Part shown: positions 11,369 to 22,494 of the stretch, one piece after another | How the letters are laid out: each line of letters begins with the position of its first letter | Numbering within the stretch: position 1 is the first letter of the stretch | Assembly (NCBI GenBank): GCA_905221605.1 | Contig: CAJNDS010002846.1 | Coordinates: 191,501-255,500 of the forward strand | Source of the DNA: Symbiodinium natans | Taxonomy: Eukaryota > Sar > Dinophyceae > Suessiales > Symbiodiniaceae | Reading direction: 5' to 3' | Length of the DNA: 64,000 bases | The notes under the pieces: model-generated | Told to the model about the DNA's origin: nothing | The model's input: the letters and a program-made list of their open reading frames with translations, nothing else | Database searches by the model: none | Program-made: the position numbers and the translations under genes

Positions 11369-12838
11369 AAAGTAAATACGTGTTGGATCAGATCATTTTG
11401 CTGTAAGAGCCGCCGAAGAGACTTCCCCTAGTAACTAAGCAGTATCCGGGGCTTGTGCAGCAACTCCTGTAGAAAGTCAGGCATTGGGCTCAGGATTCAA
11501 GTGAGTCCCACTTCGTCATGAGGCTTCTGGGATTGCTGGACCTGGGCCACCTACACCTGCGCTAAGCTTGGCCCCCACGTTTTGCCAGGATTTCAACGCT
11601 TCAGGATTCAGCATCACTTAATTCTGCAGCAAGGGAACAAGTGCAATTCCAAAGCAAAACCTGTATAAAGGCCGATGTTGACGTCCTTTCACGAAGCCCC
11701 GCCGTAGCCGCGACAACAGAAACCCAGCACAAATCTGTGGCGTCGGCAGCTTCCCTTTGACCTGGGATCAGACGGAACTGGGAACAACACCAGCTTTGGG
11801 CTGGAAGATGGCTCGAGACAAAAATCTCTGCAGAGAACATTTCTCCTGCCATGCTGTGCATACTTTGGTGGTCCTGTGGACACACAACCCTTATAAAATG
11901 GGCTCAAGTGCCCTCAAGTAAGAGTCCTGAAAGCCTGAAAGAGACGTAGTGGGCTCTAGACATGTGCTTTGAGCCTGCCGGTCTCTGAAGGAGTTTCGTC
12001 TTGCTGTTGCATGGAACCGCCCTATCCATACGAGGCAGAAACCTGAGTGTGCCTCGGCTCTGGAAGAAGAAGTTCTGAGGCCAAATAAGGATGCTTACCA
12101 AGAGGCTCCTACCCCTCCCCCCCCCTACTGATGAAGTATAAAAAAGTCTCTAGGTGACCCCAAACCTTCAACCCAAGCAGCCTGACAGGATCGCTAAGCC
12201 TCTGAATCCTGCAATCCTGAACCCCATCAGCCCCTCATGGAAAGGGCCGGACTCTCCCGCATCTCACGTCCCTCACGTCCGTGGCGTCCGGATCGGGACT
12301 GCGCAGATGCTGTCTAGGGCTCCGGGTGTGTCGGGGGAGGGAGGGGGGGTTTGAACCGTAAAGCCCTATGGTTGATAAACATACCTGTTCTCAAACAACC
12401 TTCATTTTGCCTTGCAAGCCCATGTGAACCCTAAATCTTTCCCAAGAAGGACCTTTAGATCCGCCCAGCAAATGCACGATGTGACACAAGCCAGAGGCCA
12501 TAAACCGTCTCTGTTATCGTATATCACTTATCCTTGAATGAAGGCGCCAACTGTTTAGTTAGGGCTTTCGGGTCTATAGAGCCCGAGCGCTTAGAATGCA
12601 GAAAGATGGCGAACTCGAAACATTCCGACACCAAAAGACACGAACCCCAAGAACCCCAAAACGACACCCTAAATCCCGAAACCCTAAACCCCCAAACCTT
12701 AAATCCCTGGACCCGAATCCCCAAACCAAAAGGACCCTGAACACAAAAAAGACAACTAAGCTGAGACCCCGCGCCGGGGAGCTGGACCTGATCTTTGCCA
12801 AGAAGAGGGGCGAGAGGGTATGTAAACCCCCCCCAGGA
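11369..12838. other. No supported gene
   Basis: Mixed unique sequence with a few degenerate CCCTAAA-like units near 12660-12740. I found no phase-consistent exon pair or foldback. Confidence 0.5.
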
Positions 12839-12932
12839 CTACTGTTTGCTTTAGAACCCCAAAAGAATAAAAAATAATCAGTCAATCAGCAAGAATATTT
12901 GTGCTTTTTCGGGGCTCTTAAGCAATTGGTAG
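12839..12932. mobile_element. Family B inverted-repeat element, copy 2
   Basis: Ends CTACTGTTTGCTTTAGAACC and rc CTACCAATTGCTTAAGAGCC pair imperfectly. AT-rich centre. Confidence 0.65.
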
Positions 12933-12962
12933 AGAAGGGTCTCAGGGTTGAAGGGCTTAAGT

Positions 12963-13064
12963 AGGGATGTTGCCCTTATACTAACTAACAGTCCTCGTGG
13001 CAGGGGATATAGTACCTCCTATATAATCCCGATTAAGGACTGCTGGAATAAGGGCGAACATGTC
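12963..13064. mobile_element. Family A inverted-repeat element, copy 2
   Basis: AGGGATGTTGCCCTTATACT and its counterpart at the right end (GGAATAAGGGCGAACATGTC) pair, with CAGTCCT / AGGACTG inside. About 102 bp. Confidence 0.75.
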
Positions 13065-13627
13065 AAGGCTTAAGGCTCAGAAGGTTAAAGGGTTCAGGGT
13101 TTATGGTTTAGAGTCGGGGTTGAAGGTTCAGCCTCTAGATCCCTTAACCCCAGCAGCATAGATCCAACAAGCACACATCCCGGTGAACCTCAGAAGAGGC
13201 TGCAACCCTGTAAACCCCCGCAAAGGTCTGGAAAACATGCAGGTTGTCAGGGCTCAAGGGGCTTTAGTTTCCTGGGTCTTGGGGTTGGGAAGGAGGGGGG
13301 TTGGAGGCGACGGGTGTTGAGGGAAAACCTTCATCACTCAGCGGCTCCGTTTGGGGGTTTAGGGCTTATGTAGGGTCAGAGGGCTAGGGCACAAAGTTCA
13401 AGGCTTCAAGGTATTAGGTTTGAGCTTCGGCGACCTTGCCTTTATACTTACGTGGTTCCTAAGCCCAGCTTTGAAGCAGCTTTGAAGCTTTTGGGTTTTG
13501 AAGGCTTTGACCCTTAGACTTCACGAAGTGCTTGAGAATAGGGGGACGTGTCGGCCTGTTCTAGGACAGTGCTTCAAAACTAAGGGGAAAACACATCAGG
13601 ATGGCCGAAGAGCAGGATGGCCGGGGA

Positions 13628-13870
13628 ACTTCGAAGAAGACTCGGGATACCAACGGGCCGAGACGAAGTTCGACGAAGGCCGGGGGGCCGGGCGAAGGTT
13701 CGACGAAGGCCGGGAGGTTCGACGAAGGGGGAGGAGGTTCGACGAAGGCCGATACAAAAGGCCAAGACAAAGCCCGAAAAAAAACGCGAAGGTTCGACGA
13801 AGGCTAAATGAAGGCCGGAGGTTCGACGAAGGCCAAGAGTTTCGACGAAGACTAGGAGAGTTCGACGGCC
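13628..13870 (+). repeat. GGTTCGACGAAGG minisatellite open in six frames
   Basis: Eight to nine diverged units built on GGTTCGACGAAGGCCGG (about 17-20 bp). They lack stop codons in any frame, so ORFs run through on both strands (a 138-codon frame on + reading RRFDEGR repeats, a 174-codon frame on -). This pattern argues for a non-coding tandem repeat, though a repetitive RFDEGR protein cannot be excluded. Confidence 0.85.
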
Positions 13871-14610
13871 TTTGCCGAAGGCGGTGTGCCATCCGCCCCC
13901 ATACGCCGTCCTGATCGGTTTGCCCCTGAAAAACACCTCCTGGCCAATGTGAACAAAGCCCAAGTCTCTCTCGGTTCTTGTCCCGCCCTCGACCGACCTA
14001 CCACGCGTCTCCATTCTTCGGGAACAACGAGGTTGGCCAGCATGCTGAGATGTAATGTCCTCCAAATCTTGGGGTTCGGCTTCACAAATCCAAGCCAACG
14101 ACACCCGAGATGCGTCGTATCATCTTACATATGTGTACAGGCACAAATATCGACCTTAAACCTGCAACACGGGAAACTAGCCACCTGGACCATGATAACT
14201 CACAAACATCCTCTGGGACCGCGACGAGCGAGAGCCTCCCGATCTGTCGCCTCGGCAAGGAATCTTAAACATAAACCGCAACCCTGAGACGCATGATCGT
14301 GGACCCGAAGCCCTCCTACCCTAAAGACCAAACCCTAAAACAGAAACCACTAAAACCCTAACATCTCCATCCCTGACATGCCAATGCCCTACACGCAAAG
14401 TCGAAGAATTCATCGCCCACACCTATAAGAACTAACGTTTATCTTTAGGAGTGGTTCTACAAGGAGAACGGCCAAAAATGGCCGACACCACTTAAACCCC
14501 GTGAAGCGCTCTACTGTGGGCAAGCAAGCAAGTGAATCAAGACTCATGTCGGGGTTGGGTGGTCTTGGAGGTTCATGAGTAGAAAATAGTAGGGTGATAA
14601 GTGCAGTGAA

Positions 14611-14720
14611 GTCCATAACGTTGGAGCATGCTTTAAGGACGAATAGTGCTGGGATTCCCTTTCGTCACCCTCGTGGGGTATGAGGATAATGATGTTCCAA
14701 CTGTTGGGAGTTTACTGTAG
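14611..14720. mobile_element. Family E inverted-repeat element, copy 2
   Basis: CATAACGTTGGAGCATGCTT pairs with the right end (ATGTTCCAACTGTTGGGAG). The right end matches copies 1 and 3 (TTTACTGTAG). Confidence 0.75.
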
Positions 14721-14781
14721 TGTAACTGGTAACTAATAGTTATAACCTTCATTCGGGTACTTCTCACCCTACTTCTTATCC

Positions 14782-14880
14782 TTAGTTGCTGAGTTCATTT
14801 GCCCCAAAAAAGTGTACACTTTTAGTTTTGTAGAGATCATAGTATCCCAAAAAGTGTAAAGTGTACTCGCTCAGCTACAA
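14782..14880. mobile_element. Family F inverted-repeat element, copy 1
   Basis: TTAGTTGCTGAGTTCAT at the left and GCTCAGCTACAAAG at the right, with AAAGTGTACACTTTTAG inside. Homologous to 18852-19003. Confidence 0.75.
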
Positions 14881-15220
14881 AGTATTTTACCCCAGAACCT
14901 TCAAAGGCAGGTTTCCGTGAGCAAGCTGAGCTCCCCCACGATGAGATCCGTGATGTGAAGACTGGGCGGCCTACAGAGTCTAGAGCTTAGGGGGGGTTTA
15001 AGGGGCTTTAGGATTTTCGGGGTTACAGGGTTTAGGGGTTATAGGGGCTACAGGGTTTAGGGGTTCGGGTTGAGGGGTTTCGGGTATTTCGGGTCGGCGA
15101 GTTCACGTCATGGGTTACCATCGACATAGAGTGTCGCTTTGCAAGGCCAGAGCCCTGAAACCCAAAGCTGAAATCCTTTTTTGCCCGTAAGAAGTGAACT
15201 CCGAAGTTCGCGGTCTGAGA

Positions 15221-15361
15221 GTAGTTACATTGTCCCTTATAGTATGGGCCCTTAAACCGGGGACCCCTGGTATACCCCATTTACCCCGGTCAACCCAAGG
15301 CCCATACTTCAGAACCCTTTAAAGAAGGTAAGGGACCATACTAAGGGCGCATGGTAACTAC
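15221..15361. mobile_element. Foldback element, GTAGTTAC termini
   Basis: GTAGTTACATTGTCCCTTAT pairs with the right end (CATACTAAGGGCGCATGGTAACTAC). A second nested pairing surrounds GGGCCCTT / TTCAGAACCC. About 141 bp, non-coding. Confidence 0.72.
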
Positions 15362-16019
15362 CCTTAGAATTCCGGAAAGACTTGGAAAACTAGATTGTTG
15401 CCCGGTGTGCTGGCTTCGGCGTGGTGTCAAGCAATCACAATCCAAACTACCAATGTCTTGTCAAAGAACTGCTGGAGTATAGCACAACTTGCAGACTGAC
15501 CCTGCCCCTTTCGTTGCCTGCATCTTGTTCATGTATCTCTCTCAACTTTTAATCACCACATGTTGATCAAGCTTCAGATTACGACTTGTGCCCTCGGCAT
15601 CCACAAAGTGCCATTCAATCTTTTTTTCTATCTACGCAGCTGTTCACCAAAACCCCGCGCTTACTGCACCGCGCAAGGCGTGATAAAATTTCGCGTGGGG
15701 ATGTGGGGGATGTCGAGAAGGCTACGAATCACGGCCGCGATGCAGACCCTTTCCGAGCCGAATCCTTGGGGCCCATGATCCCAATAGTCCCAAGAACCCA
15801 GTTGCACCCAGAGTTTGGCGTCCTAAACCCTCTCTCTCTCTCTTCCTAAACCCTAAATCCTAAGCCCTAAACCCGAATCTCAACCCTCAACCCTCATTAA
15901 GCCTCTCCACAATGCCTGGGCACGAGTGGCTGAGGTCCCTGCGCCAATCCGTCGGGGATCCGCGTCGTGGTTGTTTGTGGGCAGGTGCCGTCGCGGAGAC
16001 CCTGTGAAGACAAGTCTTA

Positions 16020-16325
16020 AGCTCTACCAGAAACCCCAAAACCTAAACCCTGAACCTGAAACCCTAAACCTTAAACCCCAAACCCTAAACCTTTAACCCT
16101 AAACCCCAACCCCTAAACCCTGAGTTCCCGGAGCCTGCCTCCTAAGGCCATAAGAGTGGTTTCCAAGGCTTCATGGGCCGAGACAATTTGCTCCCAGCCA
16201 GGCTCCGAATTGCTGCGACTCCGGGTTCTAGTGCTTCGTGCCTGGGCCCCTGTAGCCTCTCAAACCCTAAACCCTAAACCCTAAACCCTAGACCCTAGAC
16301 CCTAAACCCTAAACCTTAAACCCTC
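16020..16325 (-). repeat. Two degenerate CCCTAAA blocks
   Basis: Blocks at 16020-16122 and 16262-16325 with CCTGAAC, CTTTAAC and CCCTAGA variants. About 140 bp of unique sequence lies between them. Confidence 0.85.
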
Positions 16326-16352
16326 ATCTCACCGTACAGTTTGCCTTTTCAG

Positions 16353-16481
16353 CGGTTTGGAACCCGATCCGATGAAAGCCAGGGAAGCGATATTCCTGTC
16401 TTCGAAAGCTCGTGCTGGGCGTGATTAAAATACGCTTCGAGGCAAAGAAAGCTCTTCCTCTTGCTGCTGGGCAGTTGACCG
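16353..16481 (+). CDS. Possible exon region with strong splice sites
   Basis: A very good acceptor (TTGCCTTTTCAG) is followed by two open frames of about 24 codons, and a good donor (GACCG/gtaagc) ends the interval. No single frame stays open across it, so it is either two short exons or a chance arrangement. A telomere-like block lies directly upstream at 16262. Confidence 0.2.
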
Positions 16482-17021
16482 GTAAGCAGCATGAGTTGGG
16501 TGTCGATTCTATTGTTTCAATGCTCATGACTGCGCAGTCGTTTCCGCCTTGCTGCGTCGCCGTAAGAGATCCACGGGCATGGCTAACTCTCGAGAAACAG
16601 GATTGTAGAGCATACCAGAACAACGCCCTCAAAACCTTCTTCTCACGTTTCTTCCCCTTTTTTCAGCACGGACTCTGAAACCCTGAACCCTAAACCCTAT
16701 AAAGCCTATAAACCCTAACCCTACACAATCCAAGGAACCCTCTCGTCACTTCAGACCCCATGCCCTGCATCCTTGAAGTATATCCCCCAAATACACTCTA
16801 CCCTTTTAAATGTTACTGTTGAGGTCACAATTTATACATTCGGGGTGAGAGTTGTGCGATTCGACCGGCCCAGGGCTCTCGGTCCAAGAGCATTATCAAC
16901 TAGCAGAAGGTTTCGGGCCCGCATCCCCTAGACTGATATATATATATGTGGTCCGATGACAATGATGAAAAGTCAAAAATTGTAAGATGCGGCTGGCTGA
17001 GAATCCAAGGTTGTTCTGCAG

Positions 17022-17152
17022 ATTGCTTTCGAGGCGAAATGCAGAAAATCTCTTTGTCATCAGAGCTGGCGAGAAACCGCTCCAGAGGCTTGAGTCTGTA
17101 GAGTTTTGCTGTAACTCCAGAGGCGCAGACAGCCAGGCCTGCCTTGGCGATG
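17022..17152 (+). CDS. Candidate internal exon, unknown product
   Basis: The segment is bounded by TTGTTCTGCAG and a textbook donor, GATG/gtaagtcag. It carries 43 open codons in one frame (including NAENLFVIRAGEKPLQRLES) with split codons at both ends. No neighbouring exon was joined. The family is not recognised. Confidence 0.37.
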
Positions 17153-17608
17153 GTAAGTCAGGACGCCTCCTTCAAGCTTCAGACTTTCGGCCTTCGGGCC
17201 CTGGATTTGTAGAAGCTGCCAGAGATCTCAAAGCCGCGGCTTCCTTACTCAAATCCTTATCCGCCGGTGCTCGAAATTCGGAAAGGGTACCCCTTACGGG
17301 CCCTCCGTGGTGACAAAGACACAACAAGGGTGGCAACAATAAACTCGGAGCCCGGGGGCACGGCAAGCCGCAAGCCCAACTGTCTCTCGGCCTCTTGACA
17401 ACAGACAGACCACCACCCGACCCCAGACCCAGACCCCAGAAGTGTTAATCGCGACCTCAAATTTTGTTCGCCACCCAAGACCTCCCAAAGGAAAACTGCT
17501 CTTCGTTTTTTGTTTGAGGGGGGGGGAAGGAGGTTCTATCAATGGCACCCGGACATTACTGACCCTAAATCATCCGAAAGGCGAATACTCCCCGTTTTAA
17601 CCCCCACC

Positions 17609-17667
17609 CAAAACCCTAAGCCCTAAACCCCAAACCCTAAACCCTAAACCCTAAACCCTAAACCCCC
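17609..17667 (-). repeat. Telomere-like block (CCCTAAA)n
   Basis: About eight units. Confidence 0.88.
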
Positions 17668-17773
17668 AAAATGGAACCCCAAAAAGGCCTTGCTCCGGTG
17701 GAGCCCCACCCCCAAGGCGCCGCAGTGCGGCGCAGAGCGAAGAGAGAGGACCCCGGTGCCTTGGAAGTTCGTG

Positions 17774-17962
17774 TTTTGGGGTTTTAGGGTTCAGGGTTGA
17801 GGGTTTTGGGGTTTTGGGGTTCAGGGTTGAGGGTTTTGGGGTTTTGGGGTTCAGGGTTTAGGGTTTTGGGGTTCAGGGTTTAGGGTTGAGGGTTTAGGGT
17901 TTTGGGGTTCCGGGTTTTAAGGTTTTCGGGTTGAGGGTTTGGTGTATAGGGTTTATAGGGTT
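17774..17962 (+). repeat. Degenerate GGGTTTTGGGG / TTTAGGG array
   Basis: Units vary between GGGTTCA, GGGTTGA, GGGTTTT and GGGTTTA. A G-rich diverged telomere-like region. Confidence 0.82.
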
Positions 17963-18111
17963 GATGCGGTTTATGGGGTTTTTAGGTTTTAGGTTTCAGC
18001 TTTTGGTGAGGGTGTAGGTTTACACGGCTTGAAGTTTTGTACGGCCACAGGGTCTTAAGGTTTACGTTTTCAGGGTTTAGACTCTGTGTCCTCGCAAATT
18101 CATGACTTGGC

Positions 18112-18209
18112 AGCCCAGTAAACCTATAACACGGGCACCCTTTTTTGGGGGGTTGGTTTCTTGACAAGGGAACCCATAACCAAAACAGGGGACAGGGTAC
18201 CACTGGGCT
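18112..18209. mobile_element. Family D inverted-repeat element, copy 1
   Basis: AGCCCAGT at the left and ACTGGGCT at the right are exact inverted repeats. The interior has CACCCTTTTTTGGGG and GGGTACC as in copy 2. Confidence 0.8.
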
Positions 18210-18623
18210 GCATGCCGCGCCGGCGCTGTTTTCCTTCGCAAATCTGCGCTCCGCGGCTGCTGTCAGGCCGCGTTACTATGGAGTCCCCTCACGTCTGTGT
18301 GCCTACATTCCCCAGCGCCCCCTCTTCACACTTCGATCTTCTCCTTCTACCTCCACAGAGGCCTCTCCTGAGCTTTTCAGGGCTGAAGGCTTCTTAGCTG
18401 TCTTAGCGTTTGAAGGTCTTGCTTAGTGGAGAATTATGTCGATAGTCCTGACTTACAGCGTCAAGCATAATGCCCTTTTTCTCACAGGTGCGGTACGACT
18501 TCTTGGGATGTTCGGGGGGGGGGTCTCAGTCGGATTCAAGGTTTCTCTCACGCCAGGGCTCGTTCGATGAAGATGTTGGGGTCTTCTCCCTCTGCTTGCC
18601 TGGAGCGATCGCTGGATGCAAGA

Positions 18624-18703
18624 GGTTTAGGGTTTAGGGTTTACTAAACCCTACACCCTAAACCCTAAACCCTAAACCCCGAACCCCAAACCCTAAGCCC
18701 TCT
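18624..18703. repeat. Head-to-head telomere repeat junction
   Basis: GGTTTAGGGTTTAGGGTTTA is followed directly by CTAAACCCTACACCCTAAAC and further C-strand units. The switch falls at about 18643, so the two strands meet as in an end-to-end telomere fusion or a foldback. Confidence 0.85.
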
Positions 18704-18851
18704 CCCCTCCCAAAGCCCGCAGCACGGCCCAGAAGTGGCCTCTGCGACGCTTGCTCGATTAGCGCAGTGGCCCTCCTCGTCGGCTGGGAGGGTTCGTTTC
18801 TTTGGCTGCGTGTGGCTTAGGGTTTAGGGTTTAGGGTTCAGGGTTTAGGGC

Positions 18852-19003
18852 TTAGTTGCTGAGTTCATAAGCCCCCCAAAAGTGTATACTTTTAGTTCTA
18901 TAGGGGATTATAGCTTGCTGAGTTCATAAGCCCCCCCAAAAGTGTATACTTTTAGTTCTATAGGGGATTATAGCATCCCAAAAAGTACTCATTGAGCTAC
19001 TAA
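18852..19003. mobile_element. Family F element, copy 2, with internal 59-bp tandem duplication
   Basis: TTGCTGAGTTCATAAGCC ... TAGGGGATTATAG occurs twice, with starts at 18856 and 18915, nearly identical. It is then followed by the right arm CATTGAGCTACTAAG. Without the duplication its length would match copy 1. Confidence 0.82.
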
Positions 19004-19676
19004 GCTTGTGTTGCACTGCTTTCAGTGAGTACATGGCAGAACCTGAAGTGCGACAGTATGAGCATTTTACTAGGGTTTAGGGTTTAGGGTTTAGGGACCT
19101 GTAGAGAACCACCTTCTAAAGTTCTTGCTCTTGGGGTTTCGTGTTTGTGTGGATGCCTTTGCAGGGATATCATGTTACACTTTGAACCCTCACCCTCTCA
19201 AGCCAGGGAACATCCTCAGCTTGTGGCGAATGCTCATCACGAATCAAGTGAGCTGCTGTTTTGAGGGGTCAGGGGGTTTAGGGTTTAGTTTGGTTTGGCC
19301 ACCCGCCAAGCAGGCAAGCCACACTGCAGGGGAACCCTTCGGGACGATTGAACATTCTTCGGGTTTAGGGTTCAGGGTTTCAAAGTGGCTCACGGGTCTA
19401 CCTGTATTTAGTGGTGGCTCCCATCAACAACACTCCCGCGCCAGCTGGCAACCCAAACCCTGACCCCCAAAATCCTTACCCCAAAGCCGTATAGTCCTTG
19501 CTATGGGAACGACCCCAAACCCCAAACCCCAAACCCCCAACCCTAAACCCATATCCTCAGCCCCGAGTTCTCCATGTGAGGGTCCTGAGGGGCATGCGCG
19601 CCAAGGTCTCAAAGGTGCTTTCATCCAGGACCAAGCCCAACTCTTCAGCCTCTCTCCCGAGACTTGCGGTTTTTGG

Positions 19677-19985
19677 GGGGGTTTAGGGGTTTTAGGGGTT
19701 TTAGGGGTTTGAGGGGTTTGAGGGGTTTTAGGGGTTTTAGGGGTTTGAGGGGTTTTCAGGGTTTTTGGGGTTTTTGGGGTTTTTAGGGTTTTAGAGTTTT
19801 GGGGTTTTCAGGGTTGTGGGGTTTTTAGGGGTTTAGAGTGTTGGGGGTTTTCGGGTTTTGGGGGTTTGGGGTTTTGGGTGTATGGGGTTTTGGGAGTTTT
19901 AGGGTTTTGGGGTTTAGGGGTTTTGGGGTTTGGGGGTTTTAGGGTTTTGGGGTTTGGGGTTTATAGGGTTTAGGGGTTCTAGGGC
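19677..19985 (+). repeat. Large degenerate GGGGTTTT/TTTAGGG array
   Basis: About 300 bp of GGGGTTTTA, GGGTTTTTG and similar units with G-runs of three to six. It contains no two identical neighbours for long. Strong predicted G-quadruplex potential on the plus strand. Confidence 0.88.
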
Positions 19986-20842
19986 TTTGCTGAAGGGTAC
20001 AATCTGTTGTTGTTCTTTGACGGTTGTTTTGCGTAGGGTGGCAGAAGGTCTAACCGCACCCTTGCAAGACACACAAGATTCTCGATCACCCTACCTACTG
20101 AACAGCCCTAACCCGTTGAAGAACCCTACACCCTTTTGTTCGTTGCACCTGTGAAACTACCCCAACCCTTTAGTATGAAAACAAAACATCCTCAGCCCTA
20201 AACGCCCTGCCCCATGGGGATTTGTGTGTTCCCTGCCGCCTTCGGATGGCAGCAATGTCCCTTAAGGCTTGTAATTTGAGGGTCTAGGCACCCTAAACCC
20301 CAAACCCTAAACCCTAAACCGTAGGGTCAGGGCTTTAGGGGATCGGGGCCTTCATGCGACTCTGGTTGCCGGTGTGGTTCTTGCCGCCAACACCCTTGCC
20401 ACCCGGGCCGTCGCGCAGGATGTTGGAAATGGCGGCCTTAATATGCTTAACTTACCTATACTGAACTTGGAACCCTAGCAAAAGTTATAATCTTAGCTGT
20501 TTCTTAGGAATTAAAGTGCCCAACAATTACAAATTCTCTCCCAATACCCCTAAGTTACTTTGAGAAGAGGATGTTTGAAACTACACCGTCCGATCTCTGG
20601 ACTGGTCTTCTTGGAATGTCTAGGGGCATCCGGGTTTTTGGAACAGGCCCCCATGGAAGGCTTCGAAGTGCTTAGAGGCTTAGGGGCATCTTCCCGCCTT
20701 CACAAGCGTGCGCACTTAACAGAACCGCAGGCTTAGGCCTACGCATGCAACAGAAAACTTCGCGTGCTGTTGCCCTTCCAGGAACGTGGGGCTTCAAGAA
20801 GGCGCCCCAGAAAACAATTAGGTCCCCCTAAACCCTAAACCC

Positions 20843-20858
20843 TCTCTCTCTCTCTCAG
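20843..20858 (+). repeat. (CT)n tract serving as polypyrimidine tract
   Basis: CTCTCTCTCTCTCTCAG immediately precedes the first exon of the model at 20859-21116. Confidence 0.6.
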
Positions 20859-21116
20859 GCATTCGAAACGTCAAGCCTGCCAGGGACAGCTCTCGTGGCT
20901 ACCCCCGTGAAAGTGTAAGCGGGACAGTCAGAAGTGTGCGAATTACGGTGAGAAAGAGCAAGCGCATGCAGCAACAGCCAGACTACAACTTCGCAGAGAA
21001 GACCCTAGAAATGCGACGTAAGTCACGGATAGCTAAGCGCCTTAATCGTTGCTGCTCAATTAAAGCTTGTATGCCCGCATCTTCAGGCAAATCAAGACAC
21101 TGCGAGGACTCACAAG
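20859..21116 (+). CDS. Three-exon gene fragment, unknown product
   Basis: Exons 20859-20912 (18 codons, AFETSSLPGTALVATPVK), 20972-21017 (QQPDYNFAEKTLEMR plus one base) and 21087-21116 (KSRHCEDSQ plus flanking bases) join with matching phases. The introns are 59 and 69 nt. The first acceptor follows a (CT)n run ending in CAG, an ideal polypyrimidine tract. The donors are AAA/gtgtaag and CGAC/gtaagtc, and the last acceptor is CATCTTCAG. The downstream donor CAAG/gttcat leaves phase 1. Start and end exons were not identified, and the product is not recognised. A telomere-like block sits directly upstream of the (CT)n tract and another follows exon 3. Confidence 0.48.
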
Positions 21117-22050
21117 GTTCATCTTCGCTTGCAAACCCTAAACCCTAAACCCCTAATCTACTCCTTGCGTTTAGAAATAACGGCTTTAGGGACCTTGAGA
21201 TGATGGTAGCTCAACAGCTGAAGTCGCTATGATCTACCTCCCGAGGGCAGGGGAAGGGGTGAGTTGGGCGCCCCTCTTGGTTCCTGAAACTCAGGTTCAG
21301 CAACGCGCATGCCTTCTTCAATCCCTCAGCCGCAATTCTAAACCCTGAAGGCCCGAAGTTTTAAGTCCCGTTCAACCCTTGGCTCTCTAAAGAACGGATT
21401 TCCTCAACCTGGCCGGATCCAACGCAACGAGCGCGCTATGAAGCCGGGTTGCCTGGATGTAGTTGTTCAGGTTGCCAATGCCCTTGCTACCTTTGCTCAT
21501 GCCCTGGCGCCGAGGCTCTTGCAGGTCTATTTTGTTGGAAGGCCGGTGGCATTCAGCAAATGTTGATGCAGGTGTCTTACATTTTTTGTTGCGTGAAGAG
21601 CGTGTCTGTATTCTTTACATACACATTGGCATCTTCATTCAACCGCAACTTGGATCCATGGGCGTAGATTATACAATACATGCCAGCAGGAGTTGAACGT
21701 TGAAGCCCCATAGCTACGGAATCGTAGTTCGGGTTCCGGGGGGTGCGGGCACAATCCCCGGACCTTGATACTCCAGTATACAAATACCACCTACATTGGG
21801 TCTAAGAGTCCAATATCTGCAAATGCAGCCTGCACACTTCAGGCTATATTTGGAGCCCAGGGGATTGGCTCATGCTAAATGTTTCCCTTGTACTTCACAT
21901 CTAGTTGTAGGGTTTAGGGCCATAAGGAGAGGCTCTCATCCTTAGAGTGTGACGGCACGAGACATAGGACGCGAACACGGTTACTCTGATCGTTCATCGA
22001 CCCAACGTGTTCGCCCAGGAATCTCATAAAGGGCTGCCTCATAAATCCTA

Positions 22051-22161
22051 ACTTGGAAGCTCATGCGTACTCGTAACCCCAAGTATAAGTCTACTGATAG
22101 CCTACTCGGGGGACTTAGGGGGCCTTATAGGTGCAGTCACATACTTGGGGTTCTAAGTGCA
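22051..22161. mobile_element. Family C inverted-repeat element, copy 2
   Basis: ACTTGGAAGCTCATGCGTAC start, CGTAACCCCAAGTATAAGT and its inverted partner ACATACTTGGGGTTCTAAGT near the right end. Confidence 0.75.
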
Positions 22162-22162
22162 A

Positions 22163-22242
22163 CCCTAAACCCTAAACCCTAAGCCCTAAGCCCTAAGCCC
22201 TAAACCCTAAACCCTAAACCCTAAACCCTAAACCCTAAACCC
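22163..22242 (-). repeat. Telomere-like array (CCCTAAA)n with CCCTAAG
   Basis: Eleven units; four near the left are CCCTAAG. Abuts the family C element. Confidence 0.92.
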
Positions 22243-22353
22243 CCCTGAACCTCCATGTATGTCCCATCAAGCCCAGGCCCAACCTTGGACTGAAGGTTCT
22301 GGAGTAACTCCAAGGCGTCGTCCAGACCAATGCCTTATGGCGGGGAGGGGGGA

Positions 22354-22494
22354 AGGTTTAGGGTTTAGGGTTTAGGGTCTAGGGTCTAGGGTCTAGGGTC
22401 TAGGGTCTAGGGTCTAGGGTCTAGGGTCTAGGGTTTAGGGTTTAGGGTTTAGGGTTTAGGGTTTAGGGTTTAGGTTTAGGGCTTAGGGTTTAGG
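22354..22494 (+). repeat. TTTAGGG array with homogenised TCTAGGG core
   Basis: Three TTTAGGG units, then eight consecutive TCTAGGG units, then about seven TTTAGGG units. Confidence 0.93.

Noticed and set aside
13498-14104. 138- and 174-codon ORFs as ordinary genes
   Set aside because: Both owe their length to a stop-free minisatellite. I list the array and leave the protein as an open question.
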